A DNA stretch of 64,000 nucleotides from assembly GCF_001673635.1 (NCBI RefSeq), contig NZ_LZMH01000031.1, positions 140,211 to 204,210 on the forward strand. Reading direction: 5' to 3'. This document shows positions 19,506 through 30,329 of this stretch, piece after piece. The notes below the pieces were generated by a model that saw only the letters and a program-made list of their open reading frames with translations, ran no database searches and was not told the DNA's origin. Position 1 is the first letter of the stretch, and every line of letters begins with the position of its first letter. The stretch comes from Mycobacterium asiaticum. GTDB taxonomy: Bacteria; Actinomycetota; Actinomycetes; Mycobacteriales; Mycobacteriaceae. The position numbers and the translations under genes were made by a program.

Positions 19506-20291
19506 TTACGGCAGCGGTCCTCCGGCGGCGATGGCCGCCAGCGTCGCGAACTGCTCGCCGTCCAGTGACGCGCCGCCGACCAGTCCACCGTCGATGTCCT
19601 GCTGTGCGACAAGATCGCCGACATTCTTGGCGTTGACCGAGCCGCCGTAGAGCACCCGCACCGTCTCGGCGATCTGCGGGGAGGCCAGCGAGGCGAGCTC
19701 GGCACGGATCGCGGCGCACACCTCCTGGGCGTCGGCGGAACTGGCCACCCGCCCGGTGCCGATCGCCCAGACCGGCTCGTAAGCGATGACGACCCGACTG
19801 ATCTGCTCGGCGGACAGGCCGGCCAGCGATCCGCGCAGTTGTTCCACGTTGTGCGACACGTGGTTTCCCGCCTCGCGGACATCGAGATGCTCGCCGATGC
19901 AGACGATCGGGATGAGCTCGTGCTTGAGGGCGGCCGCGGCCTTTGCGGCCACCAGCGCGTCGTCCTCGTTGTGGTAGGTGCGCCGCTCGGAGTGCCCGAC
20001 GACGACGAAACTGCAACCCAGCTTCGCCAGGAAGGCCCCGCTGATGTCACCCGTGTAAGCGCCGGAGTCGTGCTGCGACAAGTCCTGAGCGCCGTAGGTG
20101 AGGCGCAGTTTGTCGCCGTCGACCAAGGTCTGCACGCTGCGCAGGTCGGTGAACGGCGGGATCACCGTGACATCGACCTTGTCGAAGTACTTGTCCGGCA
20201 GGGCGAATGCGATCTTCTGCACCAGCGCGATCGCCTCGAAGTGGTTCAGGTTCATCTTCCAGTTGCCGGCGATCAGCGGCTTGCGGCTCAC
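19506..20291 (-). CDS. tpiA: Triosephosphate isomerase
   Basis: Interconverts dihydroxyacetone phosphate and glyceraldehyde-3-phosphate. The 261-residue TIM barrel has N-terminal GNWKMN with the catalytic Lys, VVGHSERR with the electrophilic His (about residue 100), and [11 protein letters not shown] with the catalytic Glu (about residue 170). The GTG start at 20291 lies 14 nt after pgk. It is the last gene of gap-pgk-tpiA and converges on the duplicated-domain gene, with 11 nt between. Confidence 0.98.
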   Translation of the reverse strand: MSRKPLIAGNWKMNLNHFEAIALVQKIAFALPDKYFDKVDVTVIPPFTDLRSVQTLVDGDKLRLTYGAQDLSQHDSGAYTGDISGAFLAKLGCSFVVVGHSERRTYHNEDDALVAAKAAAALKHELIPIVCIGEHLDVREAGNHVSHNVEQLRGSLAGLSAEQISRVVIAYEPVWAIGTGRVASSADAQEVCAAIRAELASLASPQIAETVRVLYGGSVNAKNVGDLVAQQDIDGGLVGGASLDGEQFATLAAIAAGGPLP

Positions 20292-20305
20292 GAGGCTTCT
20301 CCCCT

Positions 20306-21550
20306 TCAGTTCTGCTCGGGCTGCTCGCTGCCGAGCACCTCGATGCCCGGAAGCGATTTGCCCTCAAGGTATTCCAGTGACGCGCCGCCACCGGTGGAGA
20401 TGTGCGAGAAGGCGTCCTCGGGGATCTTCAGGGCGCGGACCGCGGCGGCGGAGTCCCCACCGCCGACCACGCTGAACGCGCCCTTGCCGGTCGCGGCGAC
20501 GATCGCCTCGGCCACCCCTTTGGTGCCCTCGGCGTACGTCGGGAACTCGAAGACACCCATCGGACCGTTCCAGAACACGGTTCTGGCGTTGGACAGCAAG
20601 TTGGTGAACCTCTTGACCGAACCAGGTCCGATGTCCAAACCCATCAGTCCGTCCGGGATCTCGTCGGCGGCGACGGTCTGCGGCGGCGAATCGGCGTCGA
20701 ACTTCTCGGTGACCACGATGTCGACCGGCAGTCGCAGCACATCGTGATAGGTCTCCAGCAGGTCGCGACAGGTCTGCACCATGTCCTCTTCGAGCAGCGA
20801 CTTGCCGACGGAATAACCCTGCGCGGCAAGGAAGGTGAAGCACATGCCACCGCCGATGACGATGCTGTCGGCCTTGGTGGCGAGTGACTCGATCACCCCG
20901 AGCTTGTCGGACACCTTCGATCCACCGAGGACCACGGCGTAGGGACGGTCGGTGGAGCTGGTCAACTGCTCAAGGACCTCGATCTCGTCGGCGACGAGCG
21001 TGCCGGCGTAGTGCGGCAGCAGCGTCGCGACGTCGTAGACCGAGGCCTGCTTACGATGCACCACCCCGAACCCATCGGAGACGAAAGCGCCTCCCGGACT
21101 GACCAATTCGGCGAGCTGCCGGGCCAGGGCGAGGCGCTCGCCGTCGTCCTTGCTGGTCTCGCGCTGGTCGAAACGGATGTTCTCCAGCAACAGGATGTCA
21201 CCGTCGGTCAAACCCTCGGCCCGGGCCAGCGCGTCGGTGCCGACCACTCCGGACTGGTTGGAACCGGCCAACTGCACGTGCCGGCCGAGTTGCTCGCCGA
21301 GTGCGGCGGCGACCGGGGCCAATGAGTATTTCGGGTCCGGGCCGTCCTTGGGCCGGCCGAGGTGCGCGGTGACGACGACCTTGGCGCCGGCGTCGAGCAG
21401 CGCCTTCAGCGTCGGCACCGACGCCGTGATCCGGCCCGGGTCGGTGATGTTGCCGTCATCGTCGAGCGGAACGTTGAGATCGGAGCGCACCAGCACGCCG
21501 CGTCCGGAAACGCCTTCGGCAAGAAGGTCTTTCAGAGTCGGGACGCCCAC
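20306..21550 (-). CDS. pgk: Phosphoglycerate kinase
   Basis: Makes ATP from 1,3-bisphosphoglycerate in glycolysis. The 414-residue protein has the substrate-binding [10 protein letters not shown] near the N-terminus, [10 protein letters not shown], the hinge region around [10 protein letters not shown], and the nucleotide site GGGDSAAAV near the C-terminus. The GTG start at 21550 follows the gap stop by only 2 nt, so translation is almost certainly coupled within the gap-pgk-tpiA operon. Confidence 0.98.
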   Translation of the reverse strand: MGVPTLKDLLAEGVSGRGVLVRSDLNVPLDDDGNITDPGRITASVPTLKALLDAGAKVVVTAHLGRPKDGPDPKYSLAPVAAALGEQLGRHVQLAGSNQSGVVGTDALARAEGLTDGDILLLENIRFDQRETSKDDGERLALARQLAELVSPGGAFVSDGFGVVHRKQASVYDVATLLPHYAGTLVADEIEVLEQLTSSTDRPYAVVLGGSKVSDKLGVIESLATKADSIVIGGGMCFTFLAAQGYSVGKSLLEEDMVQTCRDLLETYHDVLRLPVDIVVTEKFDADSPPQTVAADEIPDGLMGLDIGPGSVKRFTNLLSNARTVFWNGPMGVFEFPTYAEGTKGVAEAIVAATGKGAFSVVGGGDSAAAVRALKIPEDAFSHISTGGGASLEYLEGKSLPGIEVLGSEQPEQN

Positions 21551-21552
21551 GG

Positions 21553-23000
<1,448 letters not shown>

Positions 23001-23792
23001 ATGGCGATCTTTGATCGATTCAACATCAAGATAATTGCCGCGAGCGCTGGGTTGTGCGGGGCCGCCATCTCGATGAGCCCGGAGGCAGCGGCGGTCCCGC
23101 TGATCACGGGTGGCCACGCATGCATCCAGGGCATGTCGGGTGAACTTGGGGGCGCCCCCGCGGCGGGCGGACCTGCCGCCGCGGCCGGCGCGGGGGCCGC
23201 GGGCACCCACACCGTGTGCTGCGCGTACGGCGGCGGCGCCGGAGGCGCGAGCGGACCGGCGGGAGCCGGTGGAGGCGGCGGAGCGGGCGGCGGGGGCACA
23301 CCCGCGGGTGGGCCGGCCGGTGCCGGTACACCGGCGGGCGGAGCAGCGACCGCCGAAGCGTGCGGTCCGGCCAGTGCGCCGATCGCCGATATGTCCGGCG
23401 TACCAGTGGTGGTGCCGGGGCCGGTGGCTGCTCCGGTGCCGGTCGGGGCCCCCATTCCGATCGGCGCGCCGGTCCCCGTCGGCGCACCGGTCCCGGTCGG
23501 CGCACCGGTTCCCGTTGGGGCTCCGGTTCCCGTCGGCGCTCCGGTTCCCGTCGGGGCTCCCGTTCCCGTCGGCGCGCCGGTCCCGGTCGGCGCACCCGTG
23601 CCGGTGGGCGCTCCGGTTCCGGTTGCCGGCCCGCTGATCGCGCTGGGAGCCGACGGCGTCCCGCTGCCGGTGAGCGCCCCGATCACCGATATGTCGGGGA
23701 CCGGGAAGGGTGTCCCGACCCAGCCCGCTCCCACCGGTGGCCCGGTGCCCGGCCAGCCCACTCCGGCAGGCCCGGCGGGCCCTACCGGCTGA
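23001..23792 (+). CDS. Secreted Pro/Gly/Val-rich repeat protein (Rv1435c-like)
   Basis: A 263-residue exported protein. A signal peptide (about 1-31, IIAASAGLCGAAISMS, ending near EAAA) precedes a Gly/Ala-rich region (about 50-125) and a run of ten hexapeptides of the type VPVGAP, with a degenerate eleventh. Flanking blocks IADMSG and ITDMSG bracket the run. ATG 23001 is preferred over GTG 22992 because AAGGAG sits 8 nt upstream. It probably acts in or outside the cell envelope; the function is unknown. It occupies the place of M. tuberculosis Rv1435c, a Pro/Gly/Val-rich secreted protein. A strong hairpin terminator follows. Confidence 0.85.
   Translation: MAIFDRFNIKIIAASAGLCGAAISMSPEAAAVPLITGGHACIQGMSGELGGAPAAGGPAAAAGAGAAGTHTVCCAYGGGAGGASGPAGAGGGGGAGGGGTPAGGPAGAGTPAGGAATAEACGPASAPIADMSGVPVVVPGPVAAPVPVGAPIPIGAPVPVGAPVPVGAPVPVGAPVPVGAPVPVGAPVPVGAPVPVGAPVPVGAPVPVAGPLIALGADGVPLPVSAPITDMSGTGKGVPTQPAPTGGPVPGQPTPAGPAGPTG
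23433..23630 (+). repeat. 18-bp tandem repeat encoding VPVGAP hexapeptides
   Basis: Ten 18-bp units (23433-23612) plus one degenerate unit (23613-23630), all inside the secreted-protein gene. Units differ mostly at third positions, so the peptide is conserved better than the DNA. One unit encodes IPIGAP. Confidence 0.9.
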
Positions 23793-23804
23793 GACCGACT
23801 CACG

Positions 23805-23846
23805 AAGCGGGTTCCCGCGGCCGGCCCGGCCGGGGAACCCGCTTTG
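23805..23846 (+). terminator. Intrinsic terminator after the VPVGAP-repeat gene
   Basis: AAGCGGGTTCCC (23805-23816) pairs with GGGAACCCGCTT (23833-23844) as a perfect 12-bp stem around a GC-rich loop, ending in TTT. It begins 12 nt after the stop codon. Confidence 0.75.
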
Positions 23847-24064
23847 TCGTCTCCGTCATGCTTGGCGGCGGAATGGCAGAAATGCGCCGTGCGAACAGGG
23901 TTGAGGGCTATTTTCCTTTGGTCTGCCATCGGGGATGGCAATTGCTTGCCTATTCCCATGCATGCGGAATTATCCCACCGCCTGGGGAAGACGGTTCACG
24001 CACTAATCGCATTACGAATAAATATGCCGCGCTCAAATCAGATAAAGCGGGCACACCAGGGCGG

Positions 24065-24090
24065 TCAATTCCTCAGTTCCGCGGAATTGA
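24065..24090. repeat. Inverted repeat in the convergent spacer
   Basis: TCAATTCC (24065-24072) and GGAATTGA (24083-24090) are perfect 8-bp inverted arms with a 10-nt spacer. The palindrome TTCCGCGGAA (24078-24087) overlaps the right arm. The role is unknown. Confidence 0.45.
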
Positions 24091-24269
24091 GCGGCCACCA
24101 CATTAAGCGTAGGTGGCGGTGCGGAAGGCGTAGGGCCCGAACCTCCTGGGTTAACTGACACGGTTGTAATACTGATGCTAGAGGTGGATCGCGGCGTGAA
24201 GTGCAAGCGCGGGTGCGCAATTCGGTGAAGGGTTCGTCACATTTCGGCTCCGGCGAGCCGGCGCGGGCT

Positions 24270-25703
24270 TCAGCGCCGATGCGTTCGTCGTCCAGACAGC
24301 CACCGCAACGCGGATTCGGCGGCGTGATACCCGCACAGCCCGTGGATCCCGGCCCCCGGCGGCGCGGACTGTGAGCACAGGTAGACGCCCGGAACGCCGA
24401 TGGCATAAGGGTCGAGGGCGATGCGGGGACGGAACAGGATCTGCAGCCGGTCGTTGGCGCCGCCGATGATGTCACCGCCGATGTAGCTGGGGTTGCGGGC
24501 CTGCAGCTCAGCGGTCCCGGTGCTCACGGTGGCGACGATGCGGTCGCGGAACCCGGGGGCGAACCGCTCGATCTGTTCGACGACGGCAGCGGTCGCATCC
24601 CCGGTGTACCGGAACGGCACGTGCGCGTACGCCCAGATCGGGTTGATCTTGCCGACCGAGCGCGAGCGGTCGGCCAGGTACTGCTGGCCGAGCAGAACAA
24701 ACGGGCGCTCCACCATCGTGCCCGCCGCCCGCCGCCGCTCGGTGTCGGCAATCTCATCGAAATTGCCGCCTAGGTGGACCGTGCCTGCGCGCCCGCACTC
24801 CGGATTCGTCCACGGGATGTCGCCTTCGATCGCGAAGTCGACCTTGAACGCCGATGACCCTTCCCGGTAGCGCCGATAGGACCGTCTGATGCGGGTGGGC
24901 ATCGCGTCGCCGTAGAGGTCCAGCACCTGAACGGGGCTGAGGTCGAGCATGATGATGTCGGCGGTCGGGATGTCGCGGCGGCTGCGCACCGTCACACCGG
25001 TGCTCACACGTCCACCGGCGGCGTCCAGGGCCGCGCCCAGAGCCCGGGTGATGGACCCGGAGCCGCCCTCGGCTACCGGCCAGCCGTACCGATGACCGCT
25101 GGCCAAAACCATCAACCCGAGCGACGCCGTCAGCGGCCGGTCCAGCCGCGTATAGGCATGCGCGGCGGCGCCGCCGTACAGGGCCCGCGCCTGTTCGGTG
25201 CGGAACCATCCGGCCACCGCGGTGGCCGGTAGCACCGCGCGCGGGCCGAAGAGGGCCAGGCGCAGGGGATGGCGCGGAATGTTGATGACCGGCCGCAGCA
25301 GGTCCTCGACGAGCTCGTCGAACCCGGATGCCAGACCGCCCATGGCGGCCCGCCACCGGCGGCGGTCGGCGCCCAGTCCCTTGGCGGTCTTGACGACGGA
25401 CTGGTAGAGCATGGCGGCGCTACCGTCGTCCAGCGGGTGTGCGCAGTCGGCTTCCGGCCACTTCCAGGTGAGGCCGTAGCTCGTCAGGTCGATCTCTTTC
25501 CAGAACGGGGAGCCGACACCGAGCGGATGAAATGCCGAGCAGTGGTCGTGGATGACCCCGGGCACCGTCAGTTCACCCGAGCGCGCTCCGCCGCCGATCG
25601 CGTCTTGGGCCTCCAGCACCTGGACCTCGATGCCCTGCCGGGCCAGGTGGATCGCCGCGGCCAGCCCGTTGGGGCCGGCACCGACGACAACGGCCCTGGT
25701 CAT
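24270..25703 (-). CDS. FAD-dependent dehydrogenase / phytoene desaturase-like NAD(P)-FAD oxidoreductase
   Basis: A 477-residue flavoprotein of the amine-oxidase/phytoene-dehydrogenase-like superfamily. The N-terminal FAD site is VVVGAGPNGLAAA (about residues 5-17), followed by VLEAQDAIGGGARS; the C-terminal LCSQSAPPGAGIHGLCG is the second FAD contact seen in CrtI-like enzymes. It corresponds to Rv1432. I placed the start at ATG 25703 (MTRAVVVGAG); 21 extra upstream residues are possible but would overlap the preceding gene. It follows the DUF3556-like gene by 7 nt, so the two are probably cotranscribed. The substrate is unknown. Confidence 0.9.
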   Translation of the reverse strand: MTRAVVVGAGPNGLAAAIHLARQGIEVQVLEAQDAIGGGARSGELTVPGVIHDHCSAFHPLGVGSPFWKEIDLTSYGLTWKWPEADCAHPLDDGSAAMLYQSVVKTAKGLGADRRRWRAAMGGLASGFDELVEDLLRPVINIPRHPLRLALFGPRAVLPATAVAGWFRTEQARALYGGAAAHAYTRLDRPLTASLGLMVLASGHRYGWPVAEGGSGSITRALGAALDAAGGRVSTGVTVRSRRDIPTADIIMLDLSPVQVLDLYGDAMPTRIRRSYRRYREGSSAFKVDFAIEGDIPWTNPECGRAGTVHLGGNFDEIADTERRRAAGTMVERPFVLLGQQYLADRSRSVGKINPIWAYAHVPFRYTGDATAAVVEQIERFAPGFRDRIVATVSTGTAELQARNPSYIGGDIIGGANDRLQILFRPRIALDPYAIGVPGVYLCSQSAPPGAGIHGLCGYHAAESALRWLSGRRTHRR

Positions 25704-25710
25704 GAGGTGG

Positions 25711-27465
25711 TCATGAGGTACCGTGCACCACGGGTTCGGTCGTGATGTGCACTGGGAACTCGTCACCGGGCTCGGGCCAGGGTTGGCGGCTGAGCATGTC
25801 AGCCACCTCGACGTAACCGGATTCGATCAATCCGGTCCTGGCGTCCAGGATCCGGTACCACTGCTTCTGAATATGGATCGGCTGGCCTTCCAGGACAATC
25901 ACCCGCACCTCACCCTCGGCGAAGTTGCACCGTCGCTGAACCGCTTCCAGCAGTTGTTCGTTATGCAGGTGGCCTTCGCCGAAGTTCCAGCCCACCAGCG
26001 GGCCGGCCACGATCTCGCCCTCCCGGATCTTGTAAGCGGACTCGTCGTCGATCGCACGCGGCAGCAAGCCGTTGAGCGCGCGTCCGTGAGTGTGCATCGC
26101 CCGGAACGCGGCGGTCTTGTCGGCCATGATCTCGGCGGTCGCCTCGTCGTAGAGCTTGGCCAGCTGATTGACAACCAGCGCAGAGCTTTTCACAACGTTG
26201 GCCTCAATCTTGTCCTCGGCCCCTTCGCGGAAGCACCACACACTGGTGGCCCAGTTGCCGGCGTAGTAGCGCATGCTCGGCAGGAACGAGATCTTCTCGG
26301 GGAAGAAGTTGCCTACCACCGCGATGGTCGCCGAGATGAGCACCAAGGCCAGCAACAGCGGCGAACGCAGGTCGATGGCCCGGATCGAGCCGTAATGGCC
26401 GAACAGATAGAACAGCGAGAAGATGAAGAAAACGTTCCACTCCAACGGAACTCCCATCGGGAGGTTGGACAGGATGTTCAGGTGGAAGATCACCATGAAC
26501 CCGATGAGGAACCACCGCCACGGCTGGTCTCCAGCGATGAACACCAGCACCGTCGGCACGATGAATTCCGCTGTGGTACCGCCGACGTGGGCCATCAGCC
26601 TAGGGATGATGGTCGGCCGCAGGTCGTTGACGTGGTCGCGGTACATCCGGCGCTTGACCGGATTGAACAGCTTGCTGCGGAGCAGGGCGTTGTTGCTCGT
26701 CATCACCGACACGACGTAGGGGAAATGGTGATTGAGTTTAGAGGTCGCGGCACCCCACCACAGCAGCAGCATGATGAGCTTGAAGGCCGCGACCTGGTCG
26801 GCGAACGGGAAGAAGAAAACAAACAGCTTCAGCCAGTAGTGCTCGCCGCGGGCGGCCAGAAAGACGGTCTTGTCGCGTAATCCCAGCAGCGCCAGCGCGA
26901 CGATCGTCGGGACGACCAGGATCGGATTGAGCAACCCGACGTCACCGGCGCCGGTCACCGGCCCGTCGCCAGGAGCGAGCAACGCCCACACCGCGCTGAG
27001 CAAGACGACGGCATACAGCACGACGTCAATGACGCTGCGGGAGTCGCCACTGGTGAACGGAACCTTGCCCGGCCACGGCGGGAGCCGAATTGTCTTCGGG
27101 CGCAACCAGTACAGGACTCCGCCGATCGGCGGCATGAACCGCCCGGTGAGCGGACCCGACCCGCAGCCCAACCCCAGGACTTCGAACAGCAAGGTGAAAA
27201 TGATGGCCTTCTGGTACACGATCGGCTGCGTCCACCACTCGCCGATCCTGCCCAGGCCGCCCAACCCGGGCGTGAGCGAAATGATGGCCGCGGGGACTGC
27301 CACGTAGAGGGCGATCTTGATCAGGTAGAGCAGGTAGACCGCGTACGGCGTGCCGAATCCGTTCTCCGCCCAATGCCGGGTCACCACCTGCAGCCGGGTC
27401 GCCCGGGGCAGCGTCGGCCAGCTGTCTCGGTCGACATCGGGAAGGTCAGGTGACATGAATCCCAT
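25711..27465 (-). CDS. Conserved polytopic membrane protein, DUF3556-like (Rv1431-like)
   Basis: A 584-residue protein with about ten hydrophobic segments between residues 45 and 400 and a soluble C-terminal part (about 400-584). The opening MGFMSPDLPDVD and the HWAENGFGTPYAVYLLY stretch match my memory of the mycobacterial DUF3556 family, of which Rv1431 is a member. No enzymatic motif is recognised. The ATG start is at 27465. The coupled downstream FAD dehydrogenase suggests that the pair works together on a membrane lipid or isoprenoid substrate; that is inference. Confidence 0.85.
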   Translation of the reverse strand: MGFMSPDLPDVDRDSWPTLPRATRLQVVTRHWAENGFGTPYAVYLLYLIKIALYVAVPAAIISLTPGLGGLGRIGEWWTQPIVYQKAIIFTLLFEVLGLGCGSGPLTGRFMPPIGGVLYWLRPKTIRLPPWPGKVPFTSGDSRSVIDVVLYAVVLLSAVWALLAPGDGPVTGAGDVGLLNPILVVPTIVALALLGLRDKTVFLAARGEHYWLKLFVFFFPFADQVAAFKLIMLLLWWGAATSKLNHHFPYVVSVMTSNNALLRSKLFNPVKRRMYRDHVNDLRPTIIPRLMAHVGGTTAEFIVPTVLVFIAGDQPWRWFLIGFMVIFHLNILSNLPMGVPLEWNVFFIFSLFYLFGHYGSIRAIDLRSPLLLALVLISATIAVVGNFFPEKISFLPSMRYYAGNWATSVWCFREGAEDKIEANVVKSSALVVNQLAKLYDEATAEIMADKTAAFRAMHTHGRALNGLLPRAIDDESAYKIREGEIVAGPLVGWNFGEGHLHNEQLLEAVQRRCNFAEGEVRVIVLEGQPIHIQKQWYRILDARTGLIESGYVEVADMLSRQPWPEPGDEFPVHITTEPVVHGTS

Positions 27466-27672
27466 GGCGACCTCGCTTCTTGTTCGAAAACCCTCGGCGA
27501 GTCCAAATCTATCCGGCGTGGCAATACCCGCGGCAGCCCAGCCGTACTCGTGTGGGCGCGGACCATTGTCCAGCCGGCTGCCGGCGGAAGCGCCTGCAGG
27601 CTACCCCTCAGATGCCCGCAGACGCCCCCGTCGCCTCGACGGTGGTCGCCCGAAATCGCACCCGCCGAGAAC

Positions 27673-28008
27673 TCAGCGGCGCTTGCGGCCGCCGGGCGGA
27701 CAAAATCGCCGCCGCAGATTGTCCAGCCAGATCTCGACCGCCTCGCGCTCCTGCTGTTCGTCTTCGAGCAGGCTGCGGAATCCGTAGATGTTTTCGATGT
27801 CACCGGCCACCTCGGCGGAAGCGATGGCGGCACGGCATCTGGCGATCCGGCGGTCTATCCGCCGTAGGTGCGCAGTAAGCATGGTGACGAAGTACACCGC
27901 CTGCCGATGGTCGGCGTTGGGGTGCTTGCGGTCGGCCCGATCGATGTGGGGCCACGGCGTGGGCGAAAACACTTGTGTCCGTTGGTAATCACCCGTAGCG
28001 ACGGTCAT
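27673..28008 (-). CDS. Small conserved hypothetical protein
   Basis: A 111-residue basic protein of unknown function. It has an Arg-rich helical segment (AHLRRIDRRIARCRAAI), then DIENIYGFRSLLEDEQQEREAVEIWLDNLRRRFCPPG, with a likely short coiled coil. Codon use (G/C in third positions) supports coding in this frame rather than in the overlapping frames. ATG 28008 is chosen; an upstream TTG at 28041 adds 11 residues. It lies 93 nt after the PucR-type regulator and 207 nt before the DUF3556 gene. Confidence 0.6.
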   Translation of the reverse strand: MTVATGDYQRTQVFSPTPWPHIDRADRKHPNADHRQAVYFVTMLTAHLRRIDRRIARCRAAIASAEVAGDIENIYGFRSLLEDEQQEREAVEIWLDNLRRRFCPPGGRKRR

Positions 28009-28101
28009 GTCCAGCACGATATGACGGGCGTTGTTGGTCAACCAGGTGCCGGGACAACAAAGCTCACGCGCGCGGTCGTGCGCGCGACACGAACACGGCG
28101 G

Positions 28102-29352
28102 CTATCTGGCCGCGCGCAGCACCCCTGGCGCCATCCACCGGCACACCTCTAGTGCTACCTGCACCTTGAACACCGCGTCCGGGTCGTCGAAGCTCTGTTC
28201 CGACAATTCCATTGCCTGCCCGACACGGTACTGAATCGTGTTGCGGTGCAGTGTCATCGCCTGCGCGGTGGCAACGTAACTGCGATTCAGTGACAGGAAC
28301 TGTCGCAGCGTCTCACGTAACCATTCGCCGCGCTCGTCGTCGACGGCCAGGCCGTTCAAGACGTCGCTGACGTAGCGGCGAAGTTCTTCTACATCGTTGG
28401 CCATCAAAGTTATCGGGACGAGGTCGGGGTAGAAGACAACTCGGTCGCCGAACCGACCGCAGCCGGCGACGGCCACCGCCTTGGCCCGCTGGGCCTGCTC
28501 CATCGATGCGCGGAAGCCGCGCAGCCCCTGCTCAACCCGACCGAACGCCAGGTGCGCCGGAAGCTTCGCCGACGTGACTGCGGAACGCAGCCGCGCCGCG
28601 TCAACCGGCAAGCCTGGCGCAAACCAGAGCCGGGCTTCACACTCGTCGGTCGGCATCATCAGCGAATCCGTTGCCGGCCCGAGTTCCTCGGTAATCAGCG
28701 AGCGAACCTCGTCGAACAACGCCACGACCTCTGCCCCCGGCACCGTGGGCTGCACCCACGCCACCGCGGCGATATGCCGGGCGTCCAATCGATAGCGCAA
28801 CGCCCGCTCGGCGCGCGAAGCGTCGACCGGCGCACCGGCGAGCAACTCGCCGATCCATTGCTGTTGCAACCCGCTGCGACGGCTGAGCCAAAGATCGTGT
28901 TCTGCTTCGTAGGCCGCGATCAACTGCTCGGCAACCATGTCGGTAAGCCGACCGGAGCGGTTGACCAGCTCGATGATCGTGGGTGCTTGCTGCGCGGGCT
29001 CCAGTGCCGACGCGTGCCGCATCGCCACCTCCAAGAACGCGGCGAGCCCCAGCCGATGGGCGCGCACCAGCGGCGCCAAAGGGACGTCGCGCTGCGCGGC
29101 CGCGCGAGCGTATGCCAACGCCGCGGGCGGTGCCTCCAGCAGAGCCGTGGGCGCATCGCGATCCAGGTAGTTGATGGCTGCGATGTAGTTCTCGGTGAGG
29201 CTCGCACGCCACAGATCAGTCATCCGCGTGTCGTAGTCGAGCCCGCGAATCTCCACCCGCATTTTCTCGAACAACTCATCAATGAGCTGGTCGCGACATT
29301 TGTCGATCCGCCGAACGATCACCGAAATGGGTGGAGCACCGACTCCGGTCAT
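28102..29352 (-). CDS. PucR/CdaR-type transcriptional regulator (Rv1429-like)
   Basis: A 416-residue regulator. The N-terminal two thirds is an alpha-rich sensory region without a recognised ligand pocket. The C-terminus (about 345-410) holds the PucR helix-turn-helix: SLNRSYVATAQAMTLHRNT followed by IQYRVGQAMEL. The family often has such long N-terminal domains and controls adjacent or catabolic genes. The ATG start at 29352 has AAGGGA upstream. It is divergent from the acyltransferase-fadD-lipO cluster, which is its most likely target, but no operator was identified. Confidence 0.88.
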   Translation of the reverse strand: MTGVGAPPISVIVRRIDKCRDQLIDELFEKMRVEIRGLDYDTRMTDLWRASLTENYIAAINYLDRDAPTALLEAPPAALAYARAAAQRDVPLAPLVRAHRLGLAAFLEVAMRHASALEPAQQAPTIIELVNRSGRLTDMVAEQLIAAYEAEHDLWLSRRSGLQQQWIGELLAGAPVDASRAERALRYRLDARHIAAVAWVQPTVPGAEVVALFDEVRSLITEELGPATDSLMMPTDECEARLWFAPGLPVDAARLRSAVTSAKLPAHLAFGRVEQGLRGFRASMEQAQRAKAVAVAGCGRFGDRVVFYPDLVPITLMANDVEELRRYVSDVLNGLAVDDERGEWLRETLRQFLSLNRSYVATAQAMTLHRNTIQYRVGQAMELSEQSFDDPDAVFKVQVALEVCRWMAPGVLRAAR

Positions 29353-29516
29353 TCCCGCGTCCCTTCTTCGCTGTGCTGCACCAACTGTGCTCCCCCGAAC
29401 GCAACAATGGGAGACCTTTGCTCGGTGCCGCCTTTGTTATGCCGGGCAAACGCTGGTCGCTACCATCTAGGGACTCGACGGCAAGGGGGCCGCGAGGATA
29501 GCCCGAGGGAGCCTCA

Positions 29517-30326
29517 GTGAGCGAGAGCGACAGCCTGGACGTCGGAGACATCGGCAAGTTCGACCCTGGGTTGACCCAGCGCCTGATCAGCGTGATGCGG
29601 CCCATCCTCAAGACGTACTTCCGCGCCGAGGTGCACGGTCTGGACTCGTTCCCCGACGGCGGAGCGCTTGTGGTGGCCAATCACTCCGGCGGCCAGTTCC
29701 CGATGGACGTCCCGATCTTCAGCATGGGCTTCTACGACAAGTTCGGCTTCGACCGGCCGGTGCTGACGCTGAGCCACGACATCCTCTTCATGGGTGTCAC
29801 CGGCGATTTCTTCCGCAAGACGGGCTATATCCGGGCCAATCGCGAGAACGCCGCGCAGGCACTGCGGTCCGGGGGCGTGGTCGTCGTCTTCCCCGGCGGT
29901 GATTACGACGCATACCGGCCTACCACCGCCGAGAACACCATCGATTTCAACGGCCGCAAGGGATACGTGCGCACCGCGATCGAAGCTGGTGTGCCGATAG
30001 TGCCACTGGTGGGCATCGGCGGCCAGGAGACCCAGCTGTACCTGAGCCGGGGCACCTGGCTGGCCCAGCGCCTCGGCCTGAAACGACTGGTGCGCAGCGA
30101 CATCCTGCCCCTCTCGTTCGGGTTCCCCTTCGGTTTCAGCGCCGCGATTCCGCCCAATCTGCCGCTCCCCGCCAAGATCGTGATGCAGGTGCTGGAACCG
30201 ATCGACATTACCGCGCAATTCGGCGAAGACCCCGACGTCGACGAGGTCGACGAACACGTGCGATCGGTCATGCAGGAGGGCCTGAACAAGCTGGCCTCAA
30301 AGCGTCGATTCCCGATCCTGGGCTGA
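29517..30326 (+). CDS. Lysophospholipid/glycerol acyltransferase family protein (Rv1428c-like)
   Basis: A 269-residue PlsC-superfamily acyltransferase that would transfer an acyl chain from acyl-CoA to a glycerol or lysophospholipid acceptor at the membrane. Motif I is present as VANHSGGQFPMD; its His-Asp spacing is longer than classical HX4D. The glycine block VVVFPGGDYDAYRP is present (about 120-134), as is VPLVGIGG (about 161). The GTG start at 29517 is preceded by GAGGGAG. The fatty-acid activating enzyme FadD follows 3 nt after the stop, consistent with one lipid-modifying operon of three genes. Confidence 0.88.
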   Translation: MSESDSLDVGDIGKFDPGLTQRLISVMRPILKTYFRAEVHGLDSFPDGGALVVANHSGGQFPMDVPIFSMGFYDKFGFDRPVLTLSHDILFMGVTGDFFRKTGYIRANRENAAQALRSGGVVVVFPGGDYDAYRPTTAENTIDFNGRKGYVRTAIEAGVPIVPLVGIGGQETQLYLSRGTWLAQRLGLKRLVRSDILPLSFGFPFGFSAAIPPNLPLPAKIVMQVLEPIDITAQFGEDPDVDEVDEHVRSVMQEGLNKLASKRRFPILG

Positions 30327-30329
30327 GCC

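Larger units (their letters stand above)
23793..24269. other. Convergent intergenic region, relatively AT-rich
   Basis: About 477 nt between two convergent genes. After the terminator at 23805-23846, the stretch from about 23900 to 24180 is clearly richer in A+T than the surroundings and has no credible gene. It contains an inverted repeat at 24065-24090. It might be the remnant of a lost gene. Confidence 0.5.

Noticed and set aside
23433..23630. CRISPR-like regular repeat
   Set aside because: Units are contiguous with no spacers and encode a hexapeptide in frame.
27381..27833. A 150-codon minus-strand frame overlapping the small 111-residue gene
   Set aside because: It overlaps both the DUF3556 start and the small protein gene, and has poorer composition than the chosen frame.
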